NCBI GenBank assembly: GCA_964467915.1
Contig: CAYXSW010000021.1
Coordinates: 1-27,188 of the forward strand
DNA length: 27,188 nucleotides
Direction: 5' to 3'
Source of the DNA: MED-G16 sp964467915
Lineage (GTDB): Bacteria > Bacteroidota > Bacteroidia > Cytophagales > MED-G16
The number at the start of each line of letters is the position of its first letter. Positions within the stretch are counted from its first letter, which is position 1. The notes under the pieces were generated by a model. That model was given only the letters and a program-made list of their open reading frames with translations. It ran no database searches and was not told the DNA's origin. The position numbers and the translations under genes were made by a program. Of the stretch, positions 1-7,164 are shown in pieces.

Positions 1-35
1 AATTTAATTTTTTTTAAATTTACCAAAAAAAAATA

Positions 36-2816
36 ATGAGATCATTATTTATACTGCTATTTAATATTTTATGTCTTAATAATCTTTTTTCCCAATCAAT
101 TATAAAAGGAAAAATCGTTGACGAATCTGATGAATCCCTTGTAGGTATAAATGTGTTTTTATCTGAAAATAAATCTGTTGGTTCTGTCACAGACCTAGAT
201 GGAAACTTTACTATTAATACAACATTTAGTTTTCCAATTTCCATAACTATATCTGGTATAGGATATGAGACTAAGAAAATTGAAATAAAATCCGAAGATG
301 ATCTAAATAGGAGAATTGTTTTGTATGAATCTTTCTTATTAGGAGATGAAGTTGTGGTTTCAGCATCTTTATTTGAGCAAAATATTCTTACAGCACCTGT
401 TTCCATAGAAAAGCTTGATATTATTGACATAGAGCAAGGTTCTGCAGCGAACTTTTATGATGAATTGTATAAAATAAAAGGGGTAGATATGATAGTTCAA
501 AGTCTATCCATGCGATTTCCTAATACCAGAGGATTTAATGGTAATACTAATTACAGGATAAATCAATTAGTAGATGGAGTAAATAATTCTGCACCTGGAT
601 TAAGTTTCTCTCCCGGAAACATATTTGGTTTAGTTCAGTTAGACGTTGAGTCTGTAGAGCTAGTAGTAGGTGCCTCTTCAGCTCTGTATGGTCCTGGTGG
701 AATGAATGGTACATTGTTGATGACTAGTAAAAATCCATTTGACTATGAGGGGTTATCTCTTTCTCTTCAGGGTGGGGTAATGCATTTACAAAATGATTAC
801 AATAAAGATCCTTCTTTTATGAATGATTTCTCATTTAGGTATGGTAAAAAAATATCAGATAAATCTGCTTTTAAGATAACTGGTGGATATTTAAAAGCTG
901 ATGATTGGAATGCTAGTGATTACAGAAATAAACGAAATCTTAATAATATTAATAGTAATAGGTGGAATGATTCTGGGTATGATGGAGTAAATGTATACGG
1001 AGATGAAGTATCTATTAATTTAGAAGATATTGAAGATCAAATTGCTGAAGGTTTTGCAGATAATTTGGGTTATGTTGAGGGATCACAAGAATATGCCGAT
1101 GCAATAAGTATGATAAAAGCTACAATACCCAATAAAGAGTTAACTAGAACGGGTTTCAAAGAAAAAGATTTAGTTAATTATAACGCAGAAAATATTAAAA
1201 TCGGAGGTAGTTTTCATTATAATTTTAATGATAATTTAAAGTCTATATTTCAATTGAATTATGCAAAGGGTAGTAGTGTGTATTCAGCCCAGAATAGGTT
1301 TTCCCTTAATAACTTTTCAATTTATAATTATAAGGCAGAACTTCAATCTAAAAATATGTTATTAAGGTTTTCTGGTGCTAATGAGAATTCTGGAGAAACA
1401 TATGATGCTGGCACTTTAGCAATTCAAATGAATGAAGCTTGGAAATCTAGTGAATTCTGGTACCAAGATTTTTTTACTGGATTTTTAACTGGAAAATTAG
1501 GTTTTGCAATGAATGATGATGAAGCTTCTAAATATGGTAGAATGGTTGCTGACAATATAGATGAATTTGGAAATATTTTAGATTTATCTAAGCCATCTCT
1601 TCCTAATTCTAACTCAGATATATTTAGCAGTTTAAAGAGTGAAGCTATAATGAAAAATATTGCTAATGGTGGAGCAAGGGTAATTGATAAAAGTTCAATG
1701 TACAATCTTGATTTTAATTATAATTTTAGTGATATAATATCATCATTTAATTTACTATTTGGTGCTAATTTTAAATATACTGTAATAAATAGTGAGGGTT
1801 CTATCTTTTATGACAAACCCGGAGATCCTTTAGAAATTTATGAAATTGGTGCTTTTTTACAGTATACAGATAGCTGGGCATCAGAAAGACTCTTTCCAAA
1901 TTTTTCAGTTAGGTTAGATAAAAATCAATATTTTTCACCTAGAATAACCCCAAGATTTTCAATAGTCTATTCAGTTAATGATTCAAATGAGAAGTTTATT
2001 AGAGCTTCTGCCCAGACTGCTTTCAGGTTCCCTTCAGTTGTTGACCAGTGGACTGATTTATTTGTTGCTCCAGTTAATGTAGTTGGAGGTCAGAAAATAT
2101 TACAAGACATATATAATTTACATGATGGTAACATATTTGCTTTAGATGGAAATAATCCTGTTCTTTCTAAACCTATTTTAACTGATGAATTTAATATCCC
2201 TAATTTAGCTCCTGAACAGGTTAAAGCCTTTGAAATTGGATATAAGGGTCTGTATAATGATAGACGTATTTTATTTGATGGTTACTTTTTTTATAATAAT
2301 TATAATGGATTTTTAGCTTCTCAGCTATTAGCTCAAAACCCTAATACCCCTGATGAGAAACGATTTATTACAACAATTAGTCTTGATCAGCCTGTTACTT
2401 CTTATGGTTGGGCAATTGGATTAGATTATCGTATGAAAAATAATTTTGAATTTTCAAGTAATATCTCATATAATGATGTTAACACAGTTATGGAGCCTGG
2501 TTTTCAAATACAATTTAATACACCTGACTACAGATATAACATATCTTTTGGCAATAGAAAGATAATTAGAAATTTAGGTTTTAATATTAATTATAGATGG
2601 CAAAATTCTTTTTTGTGGGAGTCATCTTTTGGTGTCGGCACCATACCTCAAATACATAATTTAGATGCTCAGATCACCTATTCCATTGATCCTATAAAAT
2701 CAAAAATTAAAATAGGAGGATCAAATATTTTAAATAATTACTATACTACAAGCTTTGGTAGTGCTAGCGTTGGAGCCTTATATTATATTTCTTTTATTTT
2801 AGATAATATCTTCTGA
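36..2816 (+). CDS. SusC-like TonB-dependent outer-membrane receptor
   Basis: This 926-residue protein is an outer-membrane TonB-dependent receptor, expected to import a large substrate using energy relayed by TonB. Residues 1-19 form a signal peptide ending at FSQ. Residues about 22-95 match a carboxypeptidase-regulatory-like domain (KGKIVDESDESLVGINVFL, then DLDGNF). A TonB-box-like stretch DEVVVSAS follows near residue 105. The plug domain lies at about 115-235, with the typical VELVVGASSALYGPGGMNG segment. The remainder has the alternating pattern of a beta-barrel and ends in a terminal Phe, the usual outer-membrane assembly signal. No SusD partner lies in the window, and only 35 bases of upstream sequence are visible, so substrate and operon cannot be told. 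The start is the first ATG and gives an intact signal peptide. The last 18 bases overlap the convergent decarboxylase gene. The family is sure, the substrate unknown. Confidence 0.93.
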   Translation: MRSLFILLFNILCLNNLFSQSIIKGKIVDESDESLVGINVFLSENKSVGSVTDLDGNFTINTTFSFPISITISGIGYETKKIEIKSEDDLNRRIVLYESFLLGDEVVVSASLFEQNILTAPVSIEKLDIIDIEQGSAANFYDELYKIKGVDMIVQSLSMRFPNTRGFNGNTNYRINQLVDGVNNSAPGLSFSPGNIFGLVQLDVESVELVVGASSALYGPGGMNGTLLMTSKNPFDYEGLSLSLQGGVMHLQNDYNKDPSFMNDFSFRYGKKISDKSAFKITGGYLKADDWNASDYRNKRNLNNINSNRWNDSGYDGVNVYGDEVSINLEDIEDQIAEGFADNLGYVEGSQEYADAISMIKATIPNKELTRTGFKEKDLVNYNAENIKIGGSFHYNFNDNLKSIFQLNYAKGSSVYSAQNRFSLNNFSIYNYKAELQSKNMLLRFSGANENSGETYDAGTLAIQMNEAWKSSEFWYQDFFTGFLTGKLGFAMNDDEASKYGRMVADNIDEFGNILDLSKPSLPNSNSDIFSSLKSEAIMKNIANGGARVIDKSSMYNLDFNYNFSDIISSFNLLFGANFKYTVINSEGSIFYDKPGDPLEIYEIGAFLQYTDSWASERLFPNFSVRLDKNQYFSPRITPRFSIVYSVNDSNEKFIRASAQTAFRFPSVVDQWTDLFVAPVNVVGGQKILQDIYNLHDGNIFALDGNNPVLSKPILTDEFNIPNLAPEQVKAFEIGYKGLYNDRRILFDGYFFYNNYNGFLASQLLAQNPNTPDEKRFITTISLDQPVTSYGWAIGLDYRMKNNFEFSSNISYNDVNTVMEPGFQIQFNTPDYRYNISFGNRKIIRNLGFNINYRWQNSFLWESSFGVGTIPQIHNLDAQITYSIDPIKSKIKIGGSNILNNYYTTSFGSASVGALYYISFILDNIF

Positions 2817-4214
2817 TATACTCTTAATTAACTTCCAAGAATTATTAATATGTTTTTTGTTAATATATGAGTTCCCAATTGGCATTCTGATAGAATAAAT
2901 ATCTTTTATCATGGTGTGAGAAAGATATATTTTACCTGAATCATTTAATTTTTTAATAAACTTTTTATTTAAATCATTTAATTCATTGTTACTTAATGAT
3001 TTTTTTATAGGATTTAATCTAAAATTTATCATGTTAATATTCTGATTAGTTGTTATTTCAAAATCATTTTCTTTCATAATTTTACTATAAAGATATTTAG
3101 CTAATTCAATGTGATTTCTTAAATATTTTTTAATTCCATTAATTCCATATGTCCTTATCACAAACCAAAGTTTTAATGCTCTAAATCTTCTTCCTAATTG
3201 AATACTCCAGTCTTTATAATTATTAATATTTTTATTAGAATTATTAAGGTATTCTGGATGAATTTCTAATGTTTTAATTAGTTTATTTTCATCTTTTACA
3301 TAGTATAAGCTACAATCAAAATTAGTAAGCATCCATTTATGGGGGTTAAATATAAATGAATCAGCTAAGTTGATATTTTTAATATCTTTTTTAAATTCAT
3401 CTAAAAACAATACTGTTCCTGCATAAGCAGCATCCACATGGTGCCATAAGTTGTATTTCTTTGAAATAACAGAAATCTCATTTACTGAATCAAATGCTAC
3501 TGTTCCAGTAGTCCCGTAAGTAGAAACTATGGCTAAGGGAATGTAATTATCTTTTAGATCCTTTTTTATATGGGTTTCAAGTTTATTTACATTCATTGAT
3601 AAATCTTTATTTGATTCGATTTTAATTAGATTATCAGAACCAATTCCAATTATTTTAATAGCCTTTTCTATACTACTATGAGTCTCATTAGAACAGTATA
3701 CTCTAAAATTATTTTGTTTTAAGCCAAGTTTATTAGATTTAAAGTTCGAATAATTCTCCCTTGCTGTTAATAATGAACATATAGTTCCAACAGATGCAGT
3801 GTCATTAATTACACCACTCCAACTAGAAGGTATTCCTATACCATCTCTAATCCATTCTGTAACTTTTTGTTCAAGTTCAGTTGCAGAAGGCGATGTCTCC
3901 CACATCATACACTGTGCACCAATAGTAGAAATTAGCATTTCAGCTAAAATTGAAGGATAACTGTTATTTGCAGGAAAAAATGCATAAAAATTAGGACTTT
4001 GCCAGTGAGTTATTCCCGGCATTATCTTATCGTTAAAATCTTTAAATATTATATCAAATGGTTCACCATCAGATGGGGGTGCCTCTGGAAGTGAATTATA
4101 AATATCTCCAGGTTCAACCTTTGACTTTACAGGATATTTTTCGATTTCTTCTAAATATTTACACATCCAATCAACTAGCTCATGGGAATGCTTTTTAAAA
4201 TCTTCAATTTTCAT
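2799..4214 (-). CDS. PLP-dependent group II decarboxylase, aromatic-L-amino-acid type
   Basis: This 471-residue enzyme belongs to the group II pyridoxal-phosphate decarboxylases and most resembles aromatic-L-amino-acid decarboxylases (dopa, tryptophan or tyrosine to the amine plus CO2). The expected family landmarks are present in order: the N-terminal HWQSPNFYAFFPA substrate-loop region (70-82), THSSIEKA with the PLP-stacking His (179), HVDAAYAG with the PLP-nitrogen Asp (261), and NPHKWMLTNFDCS with the Schiff-base Lys (293). These align with the human DDC residues His192, Asp271 and Lys303. The length is normal. Aspartate, glutamate or diaminobutyrate decarboxylation are less likely alternatives because NPHKW(L/M)L.NFDCS is characteristic of the aromatic branch. 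The gene is divergent from the nucleotidyltransferase gene across a 79-base gap in which I could not identify a convincing promoter. Its 3' end overlaps the TonB receptor gene by 18 bases. The exact substrate is inferred only from family resemblance. Confidence 0.88.
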   Translation of the reverse strand: MKIEDFKKHSHELVDWMCKYLEEIEKYPVKSKVEPGDIYNSLPEAPPSDGEPFDIIFKDFNDKIMPGITHWQSPNFYAFFPANNSYPSILAEMLISTIGAQCMMWETSPSATELEQKVTEWIRDGIGIPSSWSGVINDTASVGTICSLLTARENYSNFKSNKLGLKQNNFRVYCSNETHSSIEKAIKIIGIGSDNLIKIESNKDLSMNVNKLETHIKKDLKDNYIPLAIVSTYGTTGTVAFDSVNEISVISKKYNLWHHVDAAYAGTVLFLDEFKKDIKNINLADSFIFNPHKWMLTNFDCSLYYVKDENKLIKTLEIHPEYLNNSNKNINNYKDWSIQLGRRFRALKLWFVIRTYGINGIKKYLRNHIELAKYLYSKIMKENDFEITTNQNINMINFRLNPIKKSLSNNELNDLNKKFIKKLNDSGKIYLSHTMIKDIYSIRMPIGNSYINKKHINNSWKLIKSISEDII

Positions 4215-4293
4215 GATTAAACTTTAACTTTATTTGAATAATAAAAAATGATTTTGTAATTATGCAATACAATTATAATTTAAATAAAATAAA

Positions 4294-4686
4294 ATGTTTG
4301 ATTGGAAAAAACCTACTGTTCAAATGCTTGGAAGATGGCAGCCATGGCACGATGGTCACCAATCGCTTTTTAAAAGGTGTGTGGCTAAAACAGGACAAGT
4401 AGCAATTCAAGTTAGAGATGTTCAGGGATCATCGGGGGGCGATGGTCAAGATGATAATCCATTTGATTGGGATTCAGTATGTAAAAATATTGAAGATGGT
4501 CTATTAAAAGATGATTTTAAAAGAGGGGTAGATTATGAAATTATGTTAGTGCCAAATATTGTAAATATAACATATGGTAGGGGAGTAGGCTACGCTTTTG
4601 ATGAAGAAGTCTTTGATGATGCTACTCACGCTATAAGTGCCACAAAAATTAGAAAAAAATTAAGAGACGAAGGAAAGTTAAATTAA
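4294..4686 (+). CDS. small HxGH-type nucleotidyltransferase, substrate unknown
   Basis: This 130-residue protein is a single-domain member of the HxGH nucleotidyltransferase superfamily (cytidylyltransferase-like fold). These enzymes transfer a nucleotidyl group from NTP to a phosphorylated or carboxylated acceptor and release pyrophosphate. Two signature motifs are visible: GRWQPWHDGH at residues 13-22 (HxGH at 19-22), which binds the triphosphate, and ISATKIRKKL at 114-123, the conserved ISxTxIR loop. The central segment VRDVQGSSGGDGQDDNPFDW is rich in Gly and Asp and carries no second domain. Similar stand-alone proteins occur, as far as I recall, in marine bacteria and phages without a known substrate. 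It leads a + strand group and lies 4 bases before an alpha/beta hydrolase gene. The fold is well supported. Activity on CTP versus ATP, and the acceptor, cannot be read from the sequence. Confidence 0.82.
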   Translation: MFDWKKPTVQMLGRWQPWHDGHQSLFKRCVAKTGQVAIQVRDVQGSSGGDGQDDNPFDWDSVCKNIEDGLLKDDFKRGVDYEIMLVPNIVNITYGRGVGYAFDEEVFDDATHAISATKIRKKLRDEGKLN

Positions 4687-4690
4687 TCTA

Positions 4691-5341
4691 ATGTATAAAT
4701 CTCATAAGGTTAGTTTTAAATCTTATGCATCCTATATTACTCTAAATAAACTAACACCCAAAACAAAGAATATATGGATCATATTTCATGGCTATGGTCA
4801 ATTATCAAAATTTTTCATAAGGAGGTTTGATATCCTTGATAAAAAAGAAAATTATATTATTGCCCCACAAGGCCTATCAAAATTCTATACTGATAAAGAT
4901 TACCAAAATGTAGGTGCTTCGTGGCTCACAAGAGAAGATAAAAATATAGATTTTAAATCTCAGTTATCATATTTAAGTTCTGTGATAGATGATGTGTTAG
5001 TTAAAAAAAACATCAAAAAATACAAGTTTAATCTGTTTGGATTTTCTCAGGGAGTATCTACTTTATGTAGATTAACTAAAAAAATCAATTTTGAAGTAGA
5101 TAATATTATAATGTGGGCTGGTTGGATTCCAAGTGAATTTTTTAACCAATTAACTAAATCTTGTAAAAACTCAAAATATATTTATGTAATGGGCAAAAAA
5201 GACAAATATTTTGATTTAAAATTAATTAATGAATATAAAAAAGAGTTTGTTAAAAAAAATTATAGATTTAATTATGAATTATTTGATGGTGAACACGTTA
5301 TTGACAGAAAAGTATTAAAGAAAATTTATGAAGAATTATAA
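4691..5341 (+). CDS. alpha/beta hydrolase, carboxylesterase-like
   Basis: A 216-residue cytoplasmic alpha/beta-hydrolase of the small esterase/carboxylesterase type. The oxyanion-hole segment IIFHGYG is at residues 30-36. The nucleophile elbow is GFSQG with Ser119, followed by the usual small-residue helix. A candidate acid is Asp171 in MGKKDKYFD, and the catalytic His is His202 in DGEHVID. The segment WAGWIPSEF (142-150) resembles the region after strand 6 in the YpfH/phospholipase-carboxylesterase family. No signal peptide is visible. The gene follows the nucleotidyltransferase gene by 4 bases, and its last 14 bases overlap the start of the exonuclease III gene, so the three are probably co-transcribed. 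An AAGGAGG inside the gene near 4820 is coding sequence (Ile-Arg-Arg), not a ribosome site. Ester substrate unknown. Confidence 0.85.
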   Translation: MYKSHKVSFKSYASYITLNKLTPKTKNIWIIFHGYGQLSKFFIRRFDILDKKENYIIAPQGLSKFYTDKDYQNVGASWLTREDKNIDFKSQLSYLSSVIDDVLVKKNIKKYKFNLFGFSQGVSTLCRLTKKINFEVDNIIMWAGWIPSEFFNQLTKSCKNSKYIYVMGKKDKYFDLKLINEYKKEFVKKNYRFNYELFDGEHVIDRKVLKKIYEEL

Positions 5342-6104
5342 TATAATTTCATGGAATGTAAATGGTGTTAGAGCTATAATTAAAAAAGATTTTTTAAGAG
5401 ATATAAAAGAAATTGACCCAGATGTTATATGTCTTCAAGAAACAAAAGCTGGCTATGAAGATGCTTTAAAAGCACTTGAAGTTATGAAAGAGTATAATAT
5501 ATATGTCAACTCTTCAAAAGCTAGGAAAGGATATTCAGGAACTGCTATAATATCAAAAACCCCTCCTTTAAAAATATCAAATGATGTAGGAGTAGATGAA
5601 CATGATCAGGAAGGGAGAGTAATAAAAGCTGAGTTTGAAAATTTTAATTTAATAAATGTTTATGTTCCTAATAGCGGTCAGGAATTGAGAAGGTTAGATT
5701 ATAGAAAAAAATGGGATGAAGATTTTTTAAATTTCTGTGTAGAGAGTGAAAAAGAAAAACCAACAATTATTACTGGAGATTTAAATGTTGCACATAAGGA
5801 GATAGATATAGCAAGACCTAAACCAAATTATAATAAATCTGCAGGTTATACTCAGATTGAAATTGATGGTCTAGATAATTTTTTAAATAATAATTTTTTT
5901 GATATTTATAGGGTAAAGAATCCGGAGAAAATAAAATATTCTTGGTGGAATTACAGGTTTAGATCTAGAGAAAGAAATGTTGGTTGGAGAATAGATTATT
6001 TCTTAGTTTCTAAAAATCTTTTAATTAATGTTAAAGAAACAGAGATTCATAATGAATATTTTGGATCTGATCATTGTCCTATCTCATTAAAACTAAGTTT
6101 TTAA
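5328..6104 (+). CDS. xth: exodeoxyribonuclease III (AP endonuclease)
   Basis: A 258-residue exonuclease III of the EEP (exonuclease-endonuclease-phosphatase) family. It would cut DNA at abasic sites and trim 3' ends in base excision repair. The diagnostic residues are present: SWNVNG (8-13), CLQETK with the metal-binding Glu38, VYVPNSG with Tyr112, TGDLNVAH with Asp151 and Asn153, WRIDYF near 220-225, and the C-terminal SDHCP with Asp248 and His249. The length matches single-domain bacterial ExoIII. The ATG at 5328 lies inside the hydrolase gene (14-base overlap) and starts exactly at the conserved N-terminal beta strand, which supports it. The 3' end overlaps the convergent HD-domain gene by 12 bases, with no terminator hairpin visible there. 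Confidence 0.95.
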   Translation: MKNYNIISWNVNGVRAIIKKDFLRDIKEIDPDVICLQETKAGYEDALKALEVMKEYNIYVNSSKARKGYSGTAIISKTPPLKISNDVGVDEHDQEGRVIKAEFENFNLINVYVPNSGQELRRLDYRKKWDEDFLNFCVESEKEKPTIITGDLNVAHKEIDIARPKPNYNKSAGYTQIEIDGLDNFLNNNFFDIYRVKNPEKIKYSWWNYRFRSRERNVGWRIDYFLVSKNLLINVKETEIHNEYFGSDHCPISLKLSF

Positions 6105-6653
6105 TTTGAGAGCTTCAGCATTCTTTTTGAGAACATTTATAATGTTATTAATATGAGTATCTACATCTAATCCAATAAGATCAATTCCTAACTTTATTTC
6201 GTTTCTATCAACTGAGGAAGCAAAAGATTTCTTTTTTAAACTTTTTCTAACTGATTTAGAAACCATGTCAGAAATACCATTAGGTCTCACTTTTGAACAA
6301 GCAACTATAAAGCCAGTTAATTCATCACAAGCCAGAAGGTATTTATCCAAATTATTTTTGCATTTTTTGTTCCATTTAGAGTAATGACAGGAGATAGCAT
6401 AAGCAATTTCTTTTTCATTTATTTTATTTAATTCATCCACAATAATATCTGGATGCATTTCTGGATATTTTTCATAATCTGCGTCATGAAGTAACCCTGT
6501 AATGTAAAATACATCCTTATTTTCATTAAGAATTGAAGCATAGTATTCCATTACCATTGCTACACTGTAAGAATGAATAATTAAACTTTTGTTTGAAAGC
6601 ATCTTATTTAATATTAATATTGCTTGGTCTCTACTAATACTTTTTGAATACAT
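6093..6653 (-). CDS. HDIG-type HD-domain metal-dependent phosphohydrolase
   Basis: A 186-residue stand-alone HD-domain protein. The metal-binding pattern is visible as His27 (LIIHSYSVAMVM), His56-Asp57 in GLLHDADYEKYPEMHPD, and the final Asp near 109 in ACDELTGF. This arrangement is typical of the small HDIG phosphohydrolases found in many bacteria with unassigned nucleotide or phosphate-ester substrates. The start ATG occupies 6653-6651 and overlaps the thioredoxin start codon on the other strand. The N-terminal residues (SRDQAILILNKMLSN) align with the family's usual first helix, so a start further downstream, such as Met18, is less likely. A candidate promoter element for it lies inside the thioredoxin coding region (6695-6702). 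The 3' end overlaps exonuclease III by 12 bases. The domain assignment is firm; the reaction is unknown. Confidence 0.85.
   Translation of the reverse strand: MYSKSISRDQAILILNKMLSNKSLIIHSYSVAMVMEYYASILNENKDVFYITGLLHDADYEKYPEMHPDIIVDELNKINEKEIAYAISCHYSKWNKKCKNNLDKYLLACDELTGFIVACSKVRPNGISDMVSKSVRKSLKKKSFASSVDRNEIKLGIDLIGLDVDTHINNIINVLKKNAEALKLKT
6592..6622 (+). promoter_or_regulatory. candidate promoter for the thioredoxin gene, inside the HD gene
   Basis: The + strand shows TTTG at 6592-6595, a 19-base spacer, and TAATATTG at 6615-6622. This approximates the Bacteroidota promoter (-33 TTTG, -7 TAnnTTTG) with one mismatch in the -7 element. Transcription would begin near 6629, leaving about 23 bases before the ATG at 6652. 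The whole element lies within the first codons of the divergent HD-domain gene. AT-rich DNA yields such matches by chance, so this is tentative. Confidence 0.35.
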
Positions 6654-7164
6654 GAGATTTTTATTTTTTATACTTTTAATAAATTTAAATTTTTCAAATC
6701 TAATTCATTCTCAACATAAAGTTGAATGGATTGAGCTAGACAATAATACCAAAATAAATAATAGTGGTAAAAAGATTATTATTGATTTATATACAGATTG
6801 GTGTGGATGGTGTAAGGTAATGGATAGAAATACATTTACAGACCCAGATGTGATAGATCATATTAATAACAATTTTGTTCCAGTTAAATTTGATGCAGAA
6901 TATCAAAATTCAGTTGTATTCAATAATAACTCCTATAAATTTGTGAAATCAGGAAGAAAAGGAATTAATGAATTAGCTTATTATCTAACTAATGGTAATT
7001 TATCGTATCCCATGACAGTATTTCTAGATGAAAATTATAATCTTATTACTTTACTTCCTGGTTATCATAAGCCAAATTTTTATAATTTAGTTTTAAAATA
7101 TATAGGAGAAGACTACTGGAAAGATATGTCGTGGGAAGAATATTCAAATAAATACTCTAGATGA
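6652..7164 (+). CDS. exported thioredoxin-fold protein with CGWC
   Basis: A 170-residue thioredoxin-fold protein with a likely N-terminal export signal (MRFLFFILLINLNFSNLIHS, cleavage near 20) and the redox motif CGWC (Cys51, Cys54) in LYTDWCGWCKVMD. After it come DPDVIDHINNNFVPVKFDAE and the cis-Pro region SYPMTVFLDE, as in thioredoxin-like proteins related to the DUF255/thioredoxin_7 group. It would act as a disulfide reductase or exchange protein in the periplasm. I chose the ATG at 6652 because it begins directly with the signal peptide. A longer frame opens at 6589, but it would add 21 residues ahead of the signal, running antisense to the HD gene. The stop overlaps the start of the persulfide dioxygenase gene as ATGA, so the two are probably translated together. 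This suggests a role in sulfur or thiol redox chemistry. Confidence 0.85.
   Translation: MRFLFFILLINLNFSNLIHSQHKVEWIELDNNTKINNSGKKIIIDLYTDWCGWCKVMDRNTFTDPDVIDHINNNFVPVKFDAEYQNSVVFNNNSYKFVKSGRKGINELAYYLTNGNLSYPMTVFLDENYNLITLLPGYHKPNFYNLVLKYIGEDYWKDMSWEEYSNKYSR
6695..6702 (-). promoter_or_regulatory. candidate -7 element for the HD-domain gene, inside the thioredoxin gene
   Basis: Read on the minus strand, 6702-6695 is TAGATTTG, an exact match to the Bacteroidota -7 consensus TAnnTTTG. A start of transcription near 6688 would leave about 35 bases before the HD gene's ATG at 6653. No clear -33 TTTG is visible at the right distance. It lies inside the signal-peptide codons of the thioredoxin gene. 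Confidence 0.3.

Noticed and set aside
4215..4293. Search for divergent promoters between the decarboxylase and nucleotidyltransferase genes.
   Set aside because: No TAnnTTTG with a properly spaced -33 element on either strand, and no GG-N10-GC site; nothing supportable.
4816..4827. AAGGAGG-like sequence that could be a Shine-Dalgarno.
   Set aside because: It lies in frame within the hydrolase gene as Ile-Arg-Arg codons, with no gene start at the right distance.
6589..6651. An earlier ATG for the thioredoxin gene, adding 21 residues.
   Set aside because: The extension precedes a complete signal peptide and runs antisense to conserved HD-domain codons; the ATG at 6652 is the natural start.
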